This document shows, one piece after another, positions 8,691 through 17,174 of a stretch of DNA of 64,000 nt. The notes beneath the pieces were generated by a model. The model saw only the letters and a program-made list of their open reading frames with translations, was not told the origin of the DNA and searched no databases. The stretch covers positions 1-64,000 of the forward strand of contig DATNID010000056.1 in the NCBI GenBank assembly GCA_035604615.1, in the 5' to 3' direction. How positions within the stretch are numbered: the stretch's first letter is position 1; each line of letters starts with the position of its first letter. Position numbers and translations under genes: made by a program. Origin of the DNA: DATJLY01 sp035604615 (lineage in GTDB: Bacteria; Pseudomonadota; Alphaproteobacteria; ATCC43930; CGMCC-115725).

Positions 8691-9613
8691 TATCGACGGC
8701 TCGCTTGCGACGGGGCGGGATGGACCGCGCGCCAATGGCGGGCGATCTCGACCCGGCGGCAAATCCACACCTTGTCGTGCTTCTGCACGTGATCGAGGAA
8801 GCGCCGCAGCGCGGCGAACCGGCCCGGGCGCCCGGCGAGGCGGCAGTGGAGCCCGACCGACATCATCTTGGGCGCGCGCTCGCCCTCGGCATAAAGCACG
8901 TCGAAGCTGTCGCGCAAATACGCGAAGAACTGGTCGCCGGAGTTGAATCCCTGCGCTGTCGCGAAGCGCATGTCATTGGCGTCGAGCGTGTAGGGCACGA
9001 CCAGATGGTCGCGCCCGCCGACTTGCACCCAGTAGGGCAGATCGTCGGCATAGGAATCGGCGTCGTAGAGAAACCCGCCTGCTTCCACCACGAGGACCTG
9101 CGTCCGCTCGCTGGTGCGGCCGGTGTACCAGCCGAGCGGGCGCTGGCCGGTGGTGCGCTCGATCGCGGCGATGGCGCGCTGGAGATGATCGCGCTCGGTC
9201 GCCTCGTCGACATCGCGGTAATCGATCCAGCGCCAGCCGTGCGACGCCACCTCGTGGCCCAGCTCGACCATGGCGCGGGCCGCTTCGGGATTGCGCTCGA
9301 GCGCCATGCCGACCGCGAACAAGGTGATCGGGATGCGGCGCTCTTCGAACAGGCGCATGAGTCGCCAGAAGCCGGCGCGGCTGCCATATTCGTAGAGCGA
9401 CTCCATGCTCATGTGGCGCTGCCCCTTGAAGGGAACCGCGCCAACGATGTCGGAAAGGAAGGTCTCGGACGCCGGATCGCCGTGGAGGATGGAGTTCTCC
9501 GCGCCTTCCTCGTAATTGAGCACAATCTGCAAGGCGAGGCGCGCGCCGCCCGGCCAGGCGGCGTTGGGCGGGCTCTTGCCATAGCCTTCCATGTCGCGCG
9601 GATAATCCGTCAT
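8690..9613 (-). CDS. puuE: Allantoinase, polysaccharide-deacetylase type
   Basis: The 307-residue protein is a PuuE-type allantoinase, a metal-independent member of the polysaccharide deacetylase fold unrelated to the AllB amidohydrolases. Family markers are the N-terminal DMEGYG, the LNYEEGAENS segment (the acidic pair replaces the usual metal Asp-Asp) and ASHGWRWIDY. It opens allantoin to allantoate. The length equals characterised PuuE proteins of about 308. The ATG at 9613 shares the ATGA overlap with the upstream M20 amidohydrolase. With puuD and the UraD-UraH fusion directly downstream, this gives urate to allantoate in three contiguous genes. Confidence 0.94.
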   Translation of the reverse strand: MTDYPRDMEGYGKSPPNAAWPGGARLALQIVLNYEEGAENSILHGDPASETFLSDIVGAVPFKGQRHMSMESLYEYGSRAGFWRLMRLFEERRIPITLFAVGMALERNPEAARAMVELGHEVASHGWRWIDYRDVDEATERDHLQRAIAAIERTTGQRPLGWYTGRTSERTQVLVVEAGGFLYDADSYADDLPYWVQVGGRDHLVVPYTLDANDMRFATAQGFNSGDQFFAYLRDSFDVLYAEGERAPKMMSVGLHCRLAGRPGRFAALRRFLDHVQKHDKVWICRRVEIARHWRAVHPAPSQASRR

Positions 9614-10860
9614 CGCATCGTCTCCGCTTCCGCCCGCGCAAAGTCCAAGATCAAGCGCCGCAGCACCCGCGCCCCGATCGCGGCGTCCTCCGGCAGGATC
9701 GATTCCGCCGGATTGTGGCTGATCCCGCCGGCGCAGCGCACGAAGATCATGCCGACATCGGCGATCGACGCCATGGTCATCGCATCGTGCCCGGCGCCGC
9801 TCGCCAGGCGGAAGGGGGCGATCCCTTCGGCGGCGATGGCGCGCTCGATCTGTGCCATGAGCCAGGGCGCGCACGGCGCGGCGGCCAGCTCGTGCACTTT
9901 GCGCATCGCGAGCCCGATGCGGCGCGCGGCGGCGATCGAGGCGATCACGCGCTCGATGTCGGCGGCGGCGCGCTGGCGCTGCGCATCGTCGGGCGCGCGG
10001 ACATCGATCGAGAATCGCACAATCCCGGGAATGACGTTGATCGCGCCCGGCAGCGCCGCGATCCGTCCGACCGTGCCCACGAGCCCAGCTTCGGCGGCGC
10101 AGCGCCGCTCGACGGCGAGCACGCACTCGGCGGCGGCGGCTAGCGCGTCCCGCCGCTCGCCCATCGGCACCGTGCCGGCATGCCCGGCGCGCCCGGTCAG
10201 CTCGACCTCGAAGCGCGAGGCGCCGCTGATCGAAGTCACGCAGCCGACCGGAAGATTTTTGGCCTCGAGCACCGGTCCCTGCTCGATGTGCAGCTCGGCA
10301 TAGGCGAGGATGTCGCCGCGGTTCCTTGCCGCAGCCGGGACCGCTTCGGGGTCCAGTCCGAAGCGGCGCATGGCGTCCTTCATGGTCACGCCGCGCTCGT
10401 CGCTGCGCTCGAGGAGCGCGGGATCGAAGGTCCCGGACATGGCACGGCTTCCCAGCATGCCGGTGCCGAAGCGGACGCCTTCCTCCTCGGCGAAGCCGAT
10501 CACCTCGAGCGCGAACGGCAGGCGCGCGCCGTCGCGCCGAAGTTCGCGCGCACAGGCGATCGCCGTTACGACGCCGAGCATGCCGTCATAGCGGCCGGCA
10601 TCGCGGACGGTGTCGAGATGCGATCCCAGGACGAGCGCCGGCAAGCCCGGCCGCGCGCCTTCGATGCGCCCGACCACGTTGCCGATCGCGTCGACGCGGG
10701 CGCTCATGCCCGCCTCGATCAGCCACGCCGACACGAGATCGTTCGCCCGCTTGTGCTCGTCGCTCAGGAACAGGCGCGTCAAGCGGGGCGGGTCCTCGGT
10801 GATCGCGGCCAGCGCGTCGATGCGGGCGCAAATCTCGGCCGCCGCGTCGCCGCCCGTCAT
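9610..10860 (-). CDS. M20 amidohydrolase, allantoate amidohydrolase-like
   Basis: The 416-residue protein belongs to the M20 Zn-amidohydrolase family containing allantoate amidohydrolase, ureidoglycolate amidohydrolase and N-carbamoyl-L-amino acid hydrolase. Metal ligands are visible in GSHLDTVRDAGRYDG, AEEEGVRFG and AELHIEQGP, with the dimerisation-domain segment RAGHAGTVPM and a late GHDAM histidine. Next to allantoinase the likely substrate is allantoate, giving ureidoglycine, CO2 and ammonia; ureidoglycine then suits the aminotransferase at 5351-6586. Sequence alone cannot separate the allantoate and ureidoglycolate variants. The ATG at 10860 lies in an ATGA overlap with the upstream binding protein. 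Confidence 0.85.
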   Translation of the reverse strand: MTGGDAAAEICARIDALAAITEDPPRLTRLFLSDEHKRANDLVSAWLIEAGMSARVDAIGNVVGRIEGARPGLPALVLGSHLDTVRDAGRYDGMLGVVTAIACARELRRDGARLPFALEVIGFAEEEGVRFGTGMLGSRAMSGTFDPALLERSDERGVTMKDAMRRFGLDPEAVPAAARNRGDILAYAELHIEQGPVLEAKNLPVGCVTSISGASRFEVELTGRAGHAGTVPMGERRDALAAAAECVLAVERRCAAEAGLVGTVGRIAALPGAINVIPGIVRFSIDVRAPDDAQRQRAAADIERVIASIAAARRIGLAMRKVHELAAAPCAPWLMAQIERAIAAEGIAPFRLASGAGHDAMTMASIADVGMIFVRCAGGISHNPAESILPEDAAIGARVLRRLILDFARAEAETMR

Positions 10861-11846
10861 GGAGCGCGCGGGGGGAAAAGGAAGGCGGCAGGATCGACCT
10901 CGGTGAAGCCGATCGGCGCTTCGCCAGCTTGCGCCACGATCGCGTCGATCAGAACCTGCGTCGACTGGATCAGTGATTTGTCGTAGGTCGGATTGTCGAT
11001 CGCGCGCGCGAGATCGCGATAGGCTGCGACAAGGTTCGGCTCGGTGATGCCGATCGCCTGCGCGATCTCCGGCCACACGGTGTCGTCGCTCTTGAGCGCG
11101 GCGTAGGCGTCGTCGATCATGGCAGAGAGCCGATCGACCGCGCCGGGATGCGCCTGGGTCCATTTCTCCGCGACGTTCCAGTTCGAGTTGAACACCTTGC
11201 GGCCGAAGCCGGCCTGGTCCATCAGGCCCGGCACGTCGGCGACCATGCGCTGCTCGCCGCGCACGATCGGCTCCAAGGTGAGCGAGCTGAATTGCAGCAT
11301 CGCGTCGACCTCGCCCTTGGCGAGGAACTGGTTGAGCAGCGGCGGCGCGCCCTGGACGGGGGTTGCGTCCTTCTCGAGGTCGATGCCGTAGGCCTTCTTG
11401 CCTGCCGCGCGCAGGATCAGCCAGTCGAGAAAGGTGGTGCCGAACTCGCCGAAGCGCACCCCTTTGAGATCGGCGAAGGATTTGATGGCCGAGCCGGGCT
11501 TGACCACGATGCGGTTGTTGTAGCCCTGGAAGCCGTGGAAGGCCTTCATCGCGCCGCCGGCCTTGCGCTGGCGCATGAGGTCGATGAAGGTTCCGGGCGA
11601 GGCGTCGATCGTGTCGGAGCGGAACATGAGATACTGCTGGCCCGGCGCCGACAGCGCGACCTGCTCCATGGCGAGCCCGTGCTTCTTGTCGAGGCCGAAG
11701 CGCCGCACGACGTAGGGGACCTCGCCCTGGCCGCCGGACAGGATGACGGCGATGCGCACCGGCACTGGGCTCTCGTCCGCGGCGCGCGCGCCGGTCGCCG
11801 CCGCCAGCACGGCGAATGCCAACGCCGCGACGCGTGCCGCGATCAC
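10857..11846 (-). CDS. ABC transporter substrate-binding protein (SsuA/TauA/NMT1-like), copy 2
   Basis: The 329-residue periplasmic binding protein has a signal peptide ending near TGARAADE. It is a close paralogue of the protein at 13414-14397 (shared stretches include FGLDKKHGLAM, FLDWLILRAAGKKAYGIDL and PPLLNQFLAKGEVDA). I chose the GTG at 11846 because AAAGG sits 7 bases upstream; another GTG at 11867 is in frame but overlaps the previous gene. It probably delivers an anionic ring compound to the operon's permease and ATPase. Having two such paralogues for one permease suggests two related substrates. Confidence 0.82.
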   Translation of the reverse strand: MIAARVAALAFAVLAAATGARAADESPVPVRIAVILSGGQGEVPYVVRRFGLDKKHGLAMEQVALSAPGQQYLMFRSDTIDASPGTFIDLMRQRKAGGAMKAFHGFQGYNNRIVVKPGSAIKSFADLKGVRFGEFGTTFLDWLILRAAGKKAYGIDLEKDATPVQGAPPLLNQFLAKGEVDAMLQFSSLTLEPIVRGEQRMVADVPGLMDQAGFGRKVFNSNWNVAEKWTQAHPGAVDRLSAMIDDAYAALKSDDTVWPEIAQAIGITEPNLVAAYRDLARAIDNPTYDKSLIQSTQVLIDAIVAQAGEAPIGFTEVDPAAFLFPPRAP

Positions 11847-11857
11847 CGGGACGCCTT

Positions 11858-13396
11858 TCAGTCCCACGGCGCGAGCGCGGCCGCCTCGCGCCCGGCGATG
11901 CGGCCGCCGATCACGCATTCGGACAGGTTGGCCGCCGCAAGATAGAGAAACCCCATGGCGCTTCCCAATTCGCCGGCCGAATAGAGGCGCGGGATCGTTT
12001 CGCCGAACGTGTTGACGATCTGCTGCCGGGCATTGTGAACCGGTCCGCCTTGCGTGTTGGAGACCATCGGCCAGACCTCGCCGACATAATAGGGCGGCGT
12101 GTCGAGCGGCATCATGGTGCCGGAGGGGCGGCCGAAATCCTCGTCGGCGCCGCGCGCGCAGAGCCCGTTCCAGCGCTCGATCGTCGCCCGCAGGACCTCC
12201 GGCGCGGCGCCGATACGGCGTGCGAGCGCGTCGACCGTCTCGGCCTTCTTGATGATGCCGAGCTCGATCTCGCGCAGATTGTCGTCGCTCCATTCGTAGT
12301 CGAGGCCGCGCTGGTTGTAGATCGCCTGGCCGATCGGATACATCTTGCGGCCGTTCTCGTCGTAGATCAGCAACGAGGGGATGCGCGGAAACATCTGGCG
12401 CACGGAGTCGTAGAACTCCATCGGCCGGTGCACGATGTCTTGCGCGTAAGGGGGGTATTCGTTCATGTAGCGCCGTCCGTCGCGATCGACGACGATCCAG
12501 CACATCTTGACCGGCTGGCCGCGTTCGCGCCCCGGGACCCAGTTGGGCAGGTTCTTGGCGCGCAGCGCGAACGGATATTTTGGGTCCGGATGCTTGAAGC
12601 CGTGCGCGCCGTGGTAGTGCCACATGTGCCACAGCTCGGCACCGAGCTCCTGCGCCATGCGGATGCCGTCGCCGGTATTGCCCATGGTCGCGACCGAGAG
12701 AACGGGGGTCTTCTCCCAGTATTGCTCCTTCATCGCAGCGCTGGCCTCGAAGCCGCCGCAGGCAAGAACGACGCCGCGCCGCGCCTTGACGGCGATTCGG
12801 CGCCCCGACGCATCGCGAAACCACACGCCCCGCACCTCGCGCGCCTCATCGGCGATCAGGCGCTCGGCCGCGAAACCGCAGCGCACCGTGATGTTGCGGC
12901 GCGCGATGTTGTCCTCGAGCATGCGGAACACGCGCCAGCCATTGCCGGAGCGGCCGCCGACCACATGCGGATATGCGACGCGCGGATCGTCGTAGCCCGG
13001 CACGGCGGTGACGTTCGTGTCGTAGAACGTGCGCTCGCCGGGGAAGGGATAATTTCCGCCGTTCTCGCGGATCTCCACCTTGGCGTTGCTGACCTTGGCG
13101 AGCTCGCGGACATAGGCCTCGATCTCGGTCATGCCGTCCGCCAGCACGCGCACGACGTCGTCCGGCGTACGGCCGGCGTTGGTCACGGTCAGATAGGCGT
13201 AGGCTTCGTCCGCGTCATGGGCGCAGCGCATTGAGCCATAGGAGCAGATCGAGATGCCGCCGGGATCGGGCTGCTTCTCGGCCAAGAGCACGCGGGCGCC
13301 GGCATCGGCGGCGTTGATCGCCGTGAACGCGCCGGCAAACCCATAGCCGACTACGATGACGTCAAATTCCTCGTCGAACGTCACCCTTTGAGCCAT
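11858..13396 (-). CDS. FAD-dependent dehydrogenase/fumarate-reductase-like flavoprotein
   Basis: The 512-residue protein is a member of the FAD_binding_2 family (fumarate reductase flavoprotein, 3-ketosteroid dehydrogenase, urocanate reductase). It shows the dinucleotide-binding VVGYGFAGAFTAINAADAG near the N-terminus, LACGGFEA, and a C-terminal FAD segment including SAGELGSAMGFLYLA. There is no Tat or Sec signal and no heme motif, so it acts in the cytoplasm without a built-in cytochrome. It lies between two paralogous binding proteins in the purine operon. The reaction is unknown; oxidation or reduction of a C-C or C-N double bond of a ring intermediate is the family-level expectation. Confidence 0.8.
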   Translation of the reverse strand: MAQRVTFDEEFDVIVVGYGFAGAFTAINAADAGARVLLAEKQPDPGGISICSYGSMRCAHDADEAYAYLTVTNAGRTPDDVVRVLADGMTEIEAYVRELAKVSNAKVEIRENGGNYPFPGERTFYDTNVTAVPGYDDPRVAYPHVVGGRSGNGWRVFRMLEDNIARRNITVRCGFAAERLIADEAREVRGVWFRDASGRRIAVKARRGVVLACGGFEASAAMKEQYWEKTPVLSVATMGNTGDGIRMAQELGAELWHMWHYHGAHGFKHPDPKYPFALRAKNLPNWVPGRERGQPVKMCWIVVDRDGRRYMNEYPPYAQDIVHRPMEFYDSVRQMFPRIPSLLIYDENGRKMYPIGQAIYNQRGLDYEWSDDNLREIELGIIKKAETVDALARRIGAAPEVLRATIERWNGLCARGADEDFGRPSGTMMPLDTPPYYVGEVWPMVSNTQGGPVHNARQQIVNTFGETIPRLYSAGELGSAMGFLYLAAANLSECVIGGRIAGREAAALAPWD

Positions 13397-13413
13397 CGTC
13401 GATCTCGGGTCCC

Positions 13414-14397
13414 TTAAGAGCCGGCCGGGAACCAGAACGCGGCGGGATCGACCTGGGTGACGCCGACCGCCGCCTCGCCCGCGATTGCGACGATCGAGTC
13501 CATGAGCGCCTGGGTCGGCGGTATCAGCGCCTTGCGATAGGGCGGATTGTCGATCTTGCGCGCCTCGTTGCGATAGGCATCGGCGATCTTGGGATCGGTG
13601 ATGTTGATCTTCTGCGCCAGCGCCGGCCACACGCTGTCGTCGCTTTTGAGCTTGGCATAGGCGTCATCCAGCATGGCGGAAAGGCGCACGACCGCATCGG
13701 GGTGCGCCTTCGTCCATTTCTCGGTCACCTGCCAGTGGAGATAGAAGGCGTCGGGGTCGAAGCCCGCGGCGCGCATCACGTCGCGGATGTCGGCGACCTG
13801 CTTCTGCTCGCCCTTGAGGATGGGGCCGAAGGTGAGCGAGCTGAACTGAAGCGTCGCATCGACATCGCCCTTGGCCAGGAACTGGTTGAGGAGCGGCGGC
13901 GCGCCTTGGACCAGGGTCGCGTCATTCTGGAGGTCGATGCCGTAGGCTTTCTTGCCGGCCGCGCGCAGGATCAGCCAGTCGAGGAAGGTCGGGCCGAACT
14001 CGCCCACCTTCTTGCCCTTCAAATCGGCAAAGCTCTTGATCGGCGAATCGGGCTTGGCGACGATCAAATTGCTGTAGCCCTGAAAGCCGTGAAACGCCTG
14101 TAGCCCGAGGCCCGCCTTGCGCTGGCGCAAGAGGTCGATGAAGTTGCCGGCGGAGACATCGGTCGCATCCGACTTGTACATGGTGTATTGCTGCCCCGGC
14201 ATGGCATAGTCCATCACCTCCATTGCCAGGCCGTGCTTCTTGTCGAGGCCGAACTGCTGGACGGCGTAGGGCACTTCGTTCTGGCCCGACGAGCCGATGA
14301 CGGCGAACCGCACCGGCACCGCGTCCTCGCTCCATGCCGATCCCGCGCCGAAGGCCACAGCCAGCGCCGCCGCCGCGAAAATTTTCGTGCTCTTCAT
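13414..14397 (-). CDS. ABC transporter substrate-binding protein (SsuA/TauA/NMT1-like), copy 1
   Basis: The 327-residue binding protein has a clear signal peptide (MKSTKIFAAAALAVAFG, cleavage near AWSE). Its body is strongly similar to the copy at 10857-11846, so the pair arose by duplication. The ATG at 14397 is followed by a positively charged n-region. It is the binding protein nearest the permease and ATPase genes and a natural partner for them. The ligand cannot be deduced; related proteins bind sulfonates, nitrate, pyrimidine precursors, riboflavin or aromatic acids. The neighbouring enzymes favour a purine or ureide derivative. Confidence 0.83.
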   Translation of the reverse strand: MKSTKIFAAAALAVAFGAGSAWSEDAVPVRFAVIGSSGQNEVPYAVQQFGLDKKHGLAMEVMDYAMPGQQYTMYKSDATDVSAGNFIDLLRQRKAGLGLQAFHGFQGYSNLIVAKPDSPIKSFADLKGKKVGEFGPTFLDWLILRAAGKKAYGIDLQNDATLVQGAPPLLNQFLAKGDVDATLQFSSLTFGPILKGEQKQVADIRDVMRAAGFDPDAFYLHWQVTEKWTKAHPDAVVRLSAMLDDAYAKLKSDDSVWPALAQKINITDPKIADAYRNEARKIDNPPYRKALIPPTQALMDSIVAIAGEAAVGVTQVDPAAFWFPAGS

Positions 14398-14439
14398 GGT
14401 CGCCTTTCCCCTCGCTTCACCCGCGCCGCCTTGTCGTTT

Positions 14440-14856
14440 CTAGTCCGCTTCCCCTTCCGCCCACTCGACGATGTCTGGGCTCGCCGGGTCGTAGGTCAGA
14501 ACCTGCACCTCGAAGCCCTTGCCGTCGCTGACGAGCCCGCTCTGCGCCTTCGCTTCCTCAAGCATGAACGGCCCGCGCTCGTGCTGGAATCCCTTGGCGA
14601 CGAGCGCGGAGAGCGATTGCGCGACATCCGCGGTGCGGAAGGCGATATGGAGATAGCGCGGCGCCGGGATGCCCGGGTTCTCGATCAGCTCGAGCTTCAT
14701 GCCGGTGGCGTCGCCCACCATCGCGAGGCGCTGGCCGGTGCGCTTGGCCGCGCCGCGCCGCAACAGCCGCATCCCGCCGGTGGCAACGAGCTGGTCGATG
14801 AATTTGTCGAGATCGGCGACCTCGATCGCGACATGGTCCATCCGTCCGACGCTCAT
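14440..14856 (-). CDS. VOC-family (glyoxalase fold) protein
   Basis: The 138-residue protein has one vicinal-oxygen-chelate domain: MDHVAIEVADLDKFIDQL at the start, KLELIE and YLHIAFRTAD in the middle, and a late EVQVL strand, giving a potential metal site from His8, Glu and His. VOC enzymes isomerise, epimerise, ring-cleave or hydrolyse small molecules. Its start codon lies in an ATGA overlap with the end of the FAD-linked oxidase gene, so the two are co-translated and may act on the same intermediate. The substrate is unknown. Confidence 0.75.
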   Translation of the reverse strand: MSVGRMDHVAIEVADLDKFIDQLVATGGMRLLRRGAAKRTGQRLAMVGDATGMKLELIENPGIPAPRYLHIAFRTADVAQSLSALVAKGFQHERGPFMLEEAKAQSGLVSDGKGFEVQVLTYDPASPDIVEWAEGEAD

Positions 14857-16259
14857 GGCCGCACCACCGCCGAGCGCAGCCGGCCCCGGCTCAAGAGATT
14901 GTGGGGATCGAGTTCCGATTTGAGGCGCACGATCGGCGCCACGTCCGGGAAGAGGCCGTTATCCTCGATCACGTTAGTGTGCGAATTCTGGTACTTGATG
15001 CCGGCCTGGTCGCAGAACGCGAGAACCTCGTCGACCTTTCCCTCCACGGCGCCGTTAGGCACGACGCACAGGGCCGCCGGCAGCAACCCGTCCGGCTTGA
15101 ATCCCAGCGCGCGCATCATCCAGGGCGAGCGGAAGAACTTCATCTCGCACAGCAGCTCGTCGCCGAACCGCTCCTTCAACAGCTTCACCGTCGCGTCGGG
15201 ATCGTCGGGATCGTAATAGAGGTGGCAGAAGGCGGTGTCCGGGAAGAGCCGCTTCACCCACAGCATGCGATGGCCGAACACCATCTGCGCCACCGACGGC
15301 TTGCCGCGCGCGTCGGGATTCCAGTCCTGCCACTCGACGATCGAGCCGCCATGCGCGGCGGCGAGCTTGTGGAATTCGGCGAGCTGCGCGCGGTCGAGGA
15401 TCAGCAGCGCGCCGGCACCTGGCTGGCGGATCGACTGCAACGCGCGCAGGCCGGGCATCAGCCCCTCTTCCTGCGCGGTGGCGGCGCGATGGCGGTAATG
15501 CGTGTCGAGCGACAGCTCCCTTACGAAAGCGGAAGCCGCGGCAAAGGTTGGGAAGAATCCCACCGCCTCCACCCAGTCGTGCCGCTCGCCCGCGCGCATC
15601 GTGACGTCGACGATGAGGCCGACCGCGCCGAACGTGTGCAGCAGCGGCAGCGCCGCCTTGCCTTCGAGCGTCAAGCTGCGCGGCTCTTCCTCGAGCGTGA
15701 CGACGCGCACCGCCTTGACGATGCCGTCCCACACGGCGCCGTGGACGGCGCTGCCGAGCCCGGCATGGCCGCCGCACAGCCAGCCGCCGATGGTCGCCTC
15801 GGCATAGGTCGTGGTCAGCACCGGCAGCTCCTGGCCCGTGGCGCGCGCCGCCTTTTCCATGGTGCCCTGGAACGTGCCGGCGGGCGCGCGCACGGCGCCG
15901 TCCGTCACTTGCGGCTCGCCGGAAAGACCGCGAAAATCGACGATGAGCCCGCCTTCCTCCGGCGCCAGCAGCCCGAAATTCGAGGTGCCCGCGCCGCGCG
16001 GGGTGAGCGCGATGCGGTGGCGCACGGCGATCGCAGCGAGGCGCCGCACGGCCTCCTCACTCGCGGGCCGCACCACTGCCTGGACGCCGCGCGCCGCGCC
16101 CTCGGTCTTGTTGCGCCGCTCGAGCTCGCGCTGCAGCACCGGCGAGAGCCAGGACTCGTCCTTCATCATGCGGACGATGTCCTCGCTCGACGAGCGCACC
16201 GCGTCCGCGCCCAGCGCCTCGCGCAGTTCGCGAATGAGGTCGGATTCGATCGTGTCCAT
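14853..16259 (-). CDS. FAD-linked oxidase (GlcD/vanillyl-alcohol-oxidase family)
   Basis: The 468-residue protein has the FAD_binding_4 (PCMH) fold: AVVRPASEEAVRRLAAIAVRH, TPRGAGTSNFG and the pyrophosphate-binding area GGWLCGGHAGLGS. The C-terminal domain ends in the LDPHNLLSRGRL motif typical of GlcD and D-lactate dehydrogenase subunits. It should oxidise a 2-hydroxy acid or similar substrate. I set the start at the ATG at 16259 because AGGAG lies 8 bases upstream; a GTG three codons earlier is possible. No iron-sulfur GlcF partner is adjacent, so electrons may go to quinone or oxygen directly. Confidence 0.8.
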   Translation of the reverse strand: MDTIESDLIRELREALGADAVRSSSEDIVRMMKDESWLSPVLQRELERRNKTEGAARGVQAVVRPASEEAVRRLAAIAVRHRIALTPRGAGTSNFGLLAPEEGGLIVDFRGLSGEPQVTDGAVRAPAGTFQGTMEKAARATGQELPVLTTTYAEATIGGWLCGGHAGLGSAVHGAVWDGIVKAVRVVTLEEEPRSLTLEGKAALPLLHTFGAVGLIVDVTMRAGERHDWVEAVGFFPTFAAASAFVRELSLDTHYRHRAATAQEEGLMPGLRALQSIRQPGAGALLILDRAQLAEFHKLAAAHGGSIVEWQDWNPDARGKPSVAQMVFGHRMLWVKRLFPDTAFCHLYYDPDDPDATVKLLKERFGDELLCEMKFFRSPWMMRALGFKPDGLLPAALCVVPNGAVEGKVDEVLAFCDQAGIKYQNSHTNVIEDNGLFPDVAPIVRLKSELDPHNLLSRGRLRSAVVRP

Positions 16260-16274
16260 GGCTCCCACTCCTGG

Positions 16275-17174
16275 TTAGCGGCCAATGGCCCGGTCGGCCG
16301 CGTCGAGCGCCGCGGCGATCTCCTCGCGCGCCTTGCCGTCGAGCGGACGCTGCGGCGCGATCGGATCGCCGGCATCATAGCCGCGCAATTGCAGCGCCGT
16401 CTTGATGCAGGACGCGAGCGGGTACTTGCGAAAACACTCGTTGATGAACCATAGCGGCCGCTGCAGCGCCATCGCCCCCGCAATGTCGCCGGACTTGACG
16501 CGGCGGTAAAGCTCGGCCGCAGCCTCGGGGATGACGCAGGCTGGGCCGGCCATCCAGCCGACGCCGCCTAGCATGAAGACGAAGACCGGGATGTGGCCCG
16601 ACGCGCTGAACACTTCGAGCTTCCCGCCGAGGCGGTTGATGAGCGTCAGGATGCGTCCGGTGTCGCCGGTCGCGTCCTTGATGTAGCGGATGTTGGGGAT
16701 GGCGGAGAGCGCGGTGAGCGCCTCGGTCGAGAAATCCGTGCCGAGCAAGGTCGGATTGGTGTAGAGCACGATCGGCACCGACACCGCCTGCGCCACTTCG
16801 CCGAAATAGCCGATCACGCCCTGCTCCGAGGTCGGGAAGGCGTTCTGGCGCATGACGACGAGCCCGTCGACACCCATCCCTTCGAGCTCTTTCGCCTGCT
16901 CGACCGCGTCGTGGGTCGAGAACGCGGCGAGGCCCGGGACCACCGGCACGCGGCCGGCGGCGGCGCGGATGGTGGCGGCAACGATGGCGCGGCGCTGCTT
17001 CGCGTCGAGATACATCACCTCGCCGGTGCTGCCGAGCGGGGTCACGCCGTTGACGCCGGCCGCGATCAGGTCGCCGACGAGGCGCTCGAGCAACGCCTCG
17101 TCGACCCGTCCGTCGCGATCAACGGGCGACACGAGGTAGGGATAGATGCCGTGCGGCAAGGTGTGGTCGGTCAG
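16275..17174 (-). CDS. DapA-family aldolase/lyase, probable CTG start
   Basis: The protein of about 299 residues is a class I TIM-barrel lyase of the dihydrodipicolinate synthase/N-acetylneuraminate lyase family, with GST at 48-50, Tyr138 (VLYTNP) and Schiff-base Lys166 (RYIKDATGD). Members split or condense pyruvate-like keto acids. No ATG or GTG lies at the expected N-terminus. A CTG at 17174 overlaps the TGA of the upstream ATPase gene (CTGA) and has GAGGAG 7 bases upstream, which mirrors the ATGA overlaps elsewhere in this operon; a TTG at 17159 is the alternative. Its purpose in a purine operon is unclear. Confidence 0.8.
   Translation of the reverse strand: MTDHTLPHGIYPYLVSPVDRDGRVDEALLERLVGDLIAAGVNGVTPLGSTGEVMYLDAKQRRAIVAATIRAAAGRVPVVPGLAAFSTHDAVEQAKELEGMGVDGLVVMRQNAFPTSEQGVIGYFGEVAQAVSVPIVLYTNPTLLGTDFSTEALTALSAIPNIRYIKDATGDTGRILTLINRLGGKLEVFSASGHIPVFVFMLGGVGWMAGPACVIPEAAAELYRRVKSGDIAGAMALQRPLWFINECFRKYPLASCIKTALQLRGYDAGDPIAPQRPLDGKAREEIAAALDAADRAIGR

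Noticed and set aside
10857..12824. Long upstream extensions in several minus-strand open frames, for example before the binding protein at 10857-11846
   Set aside because: The extra residues overlap the neighbouring flavoprotein gene in another frame and lack similarity; the signal peptide shows the true start.
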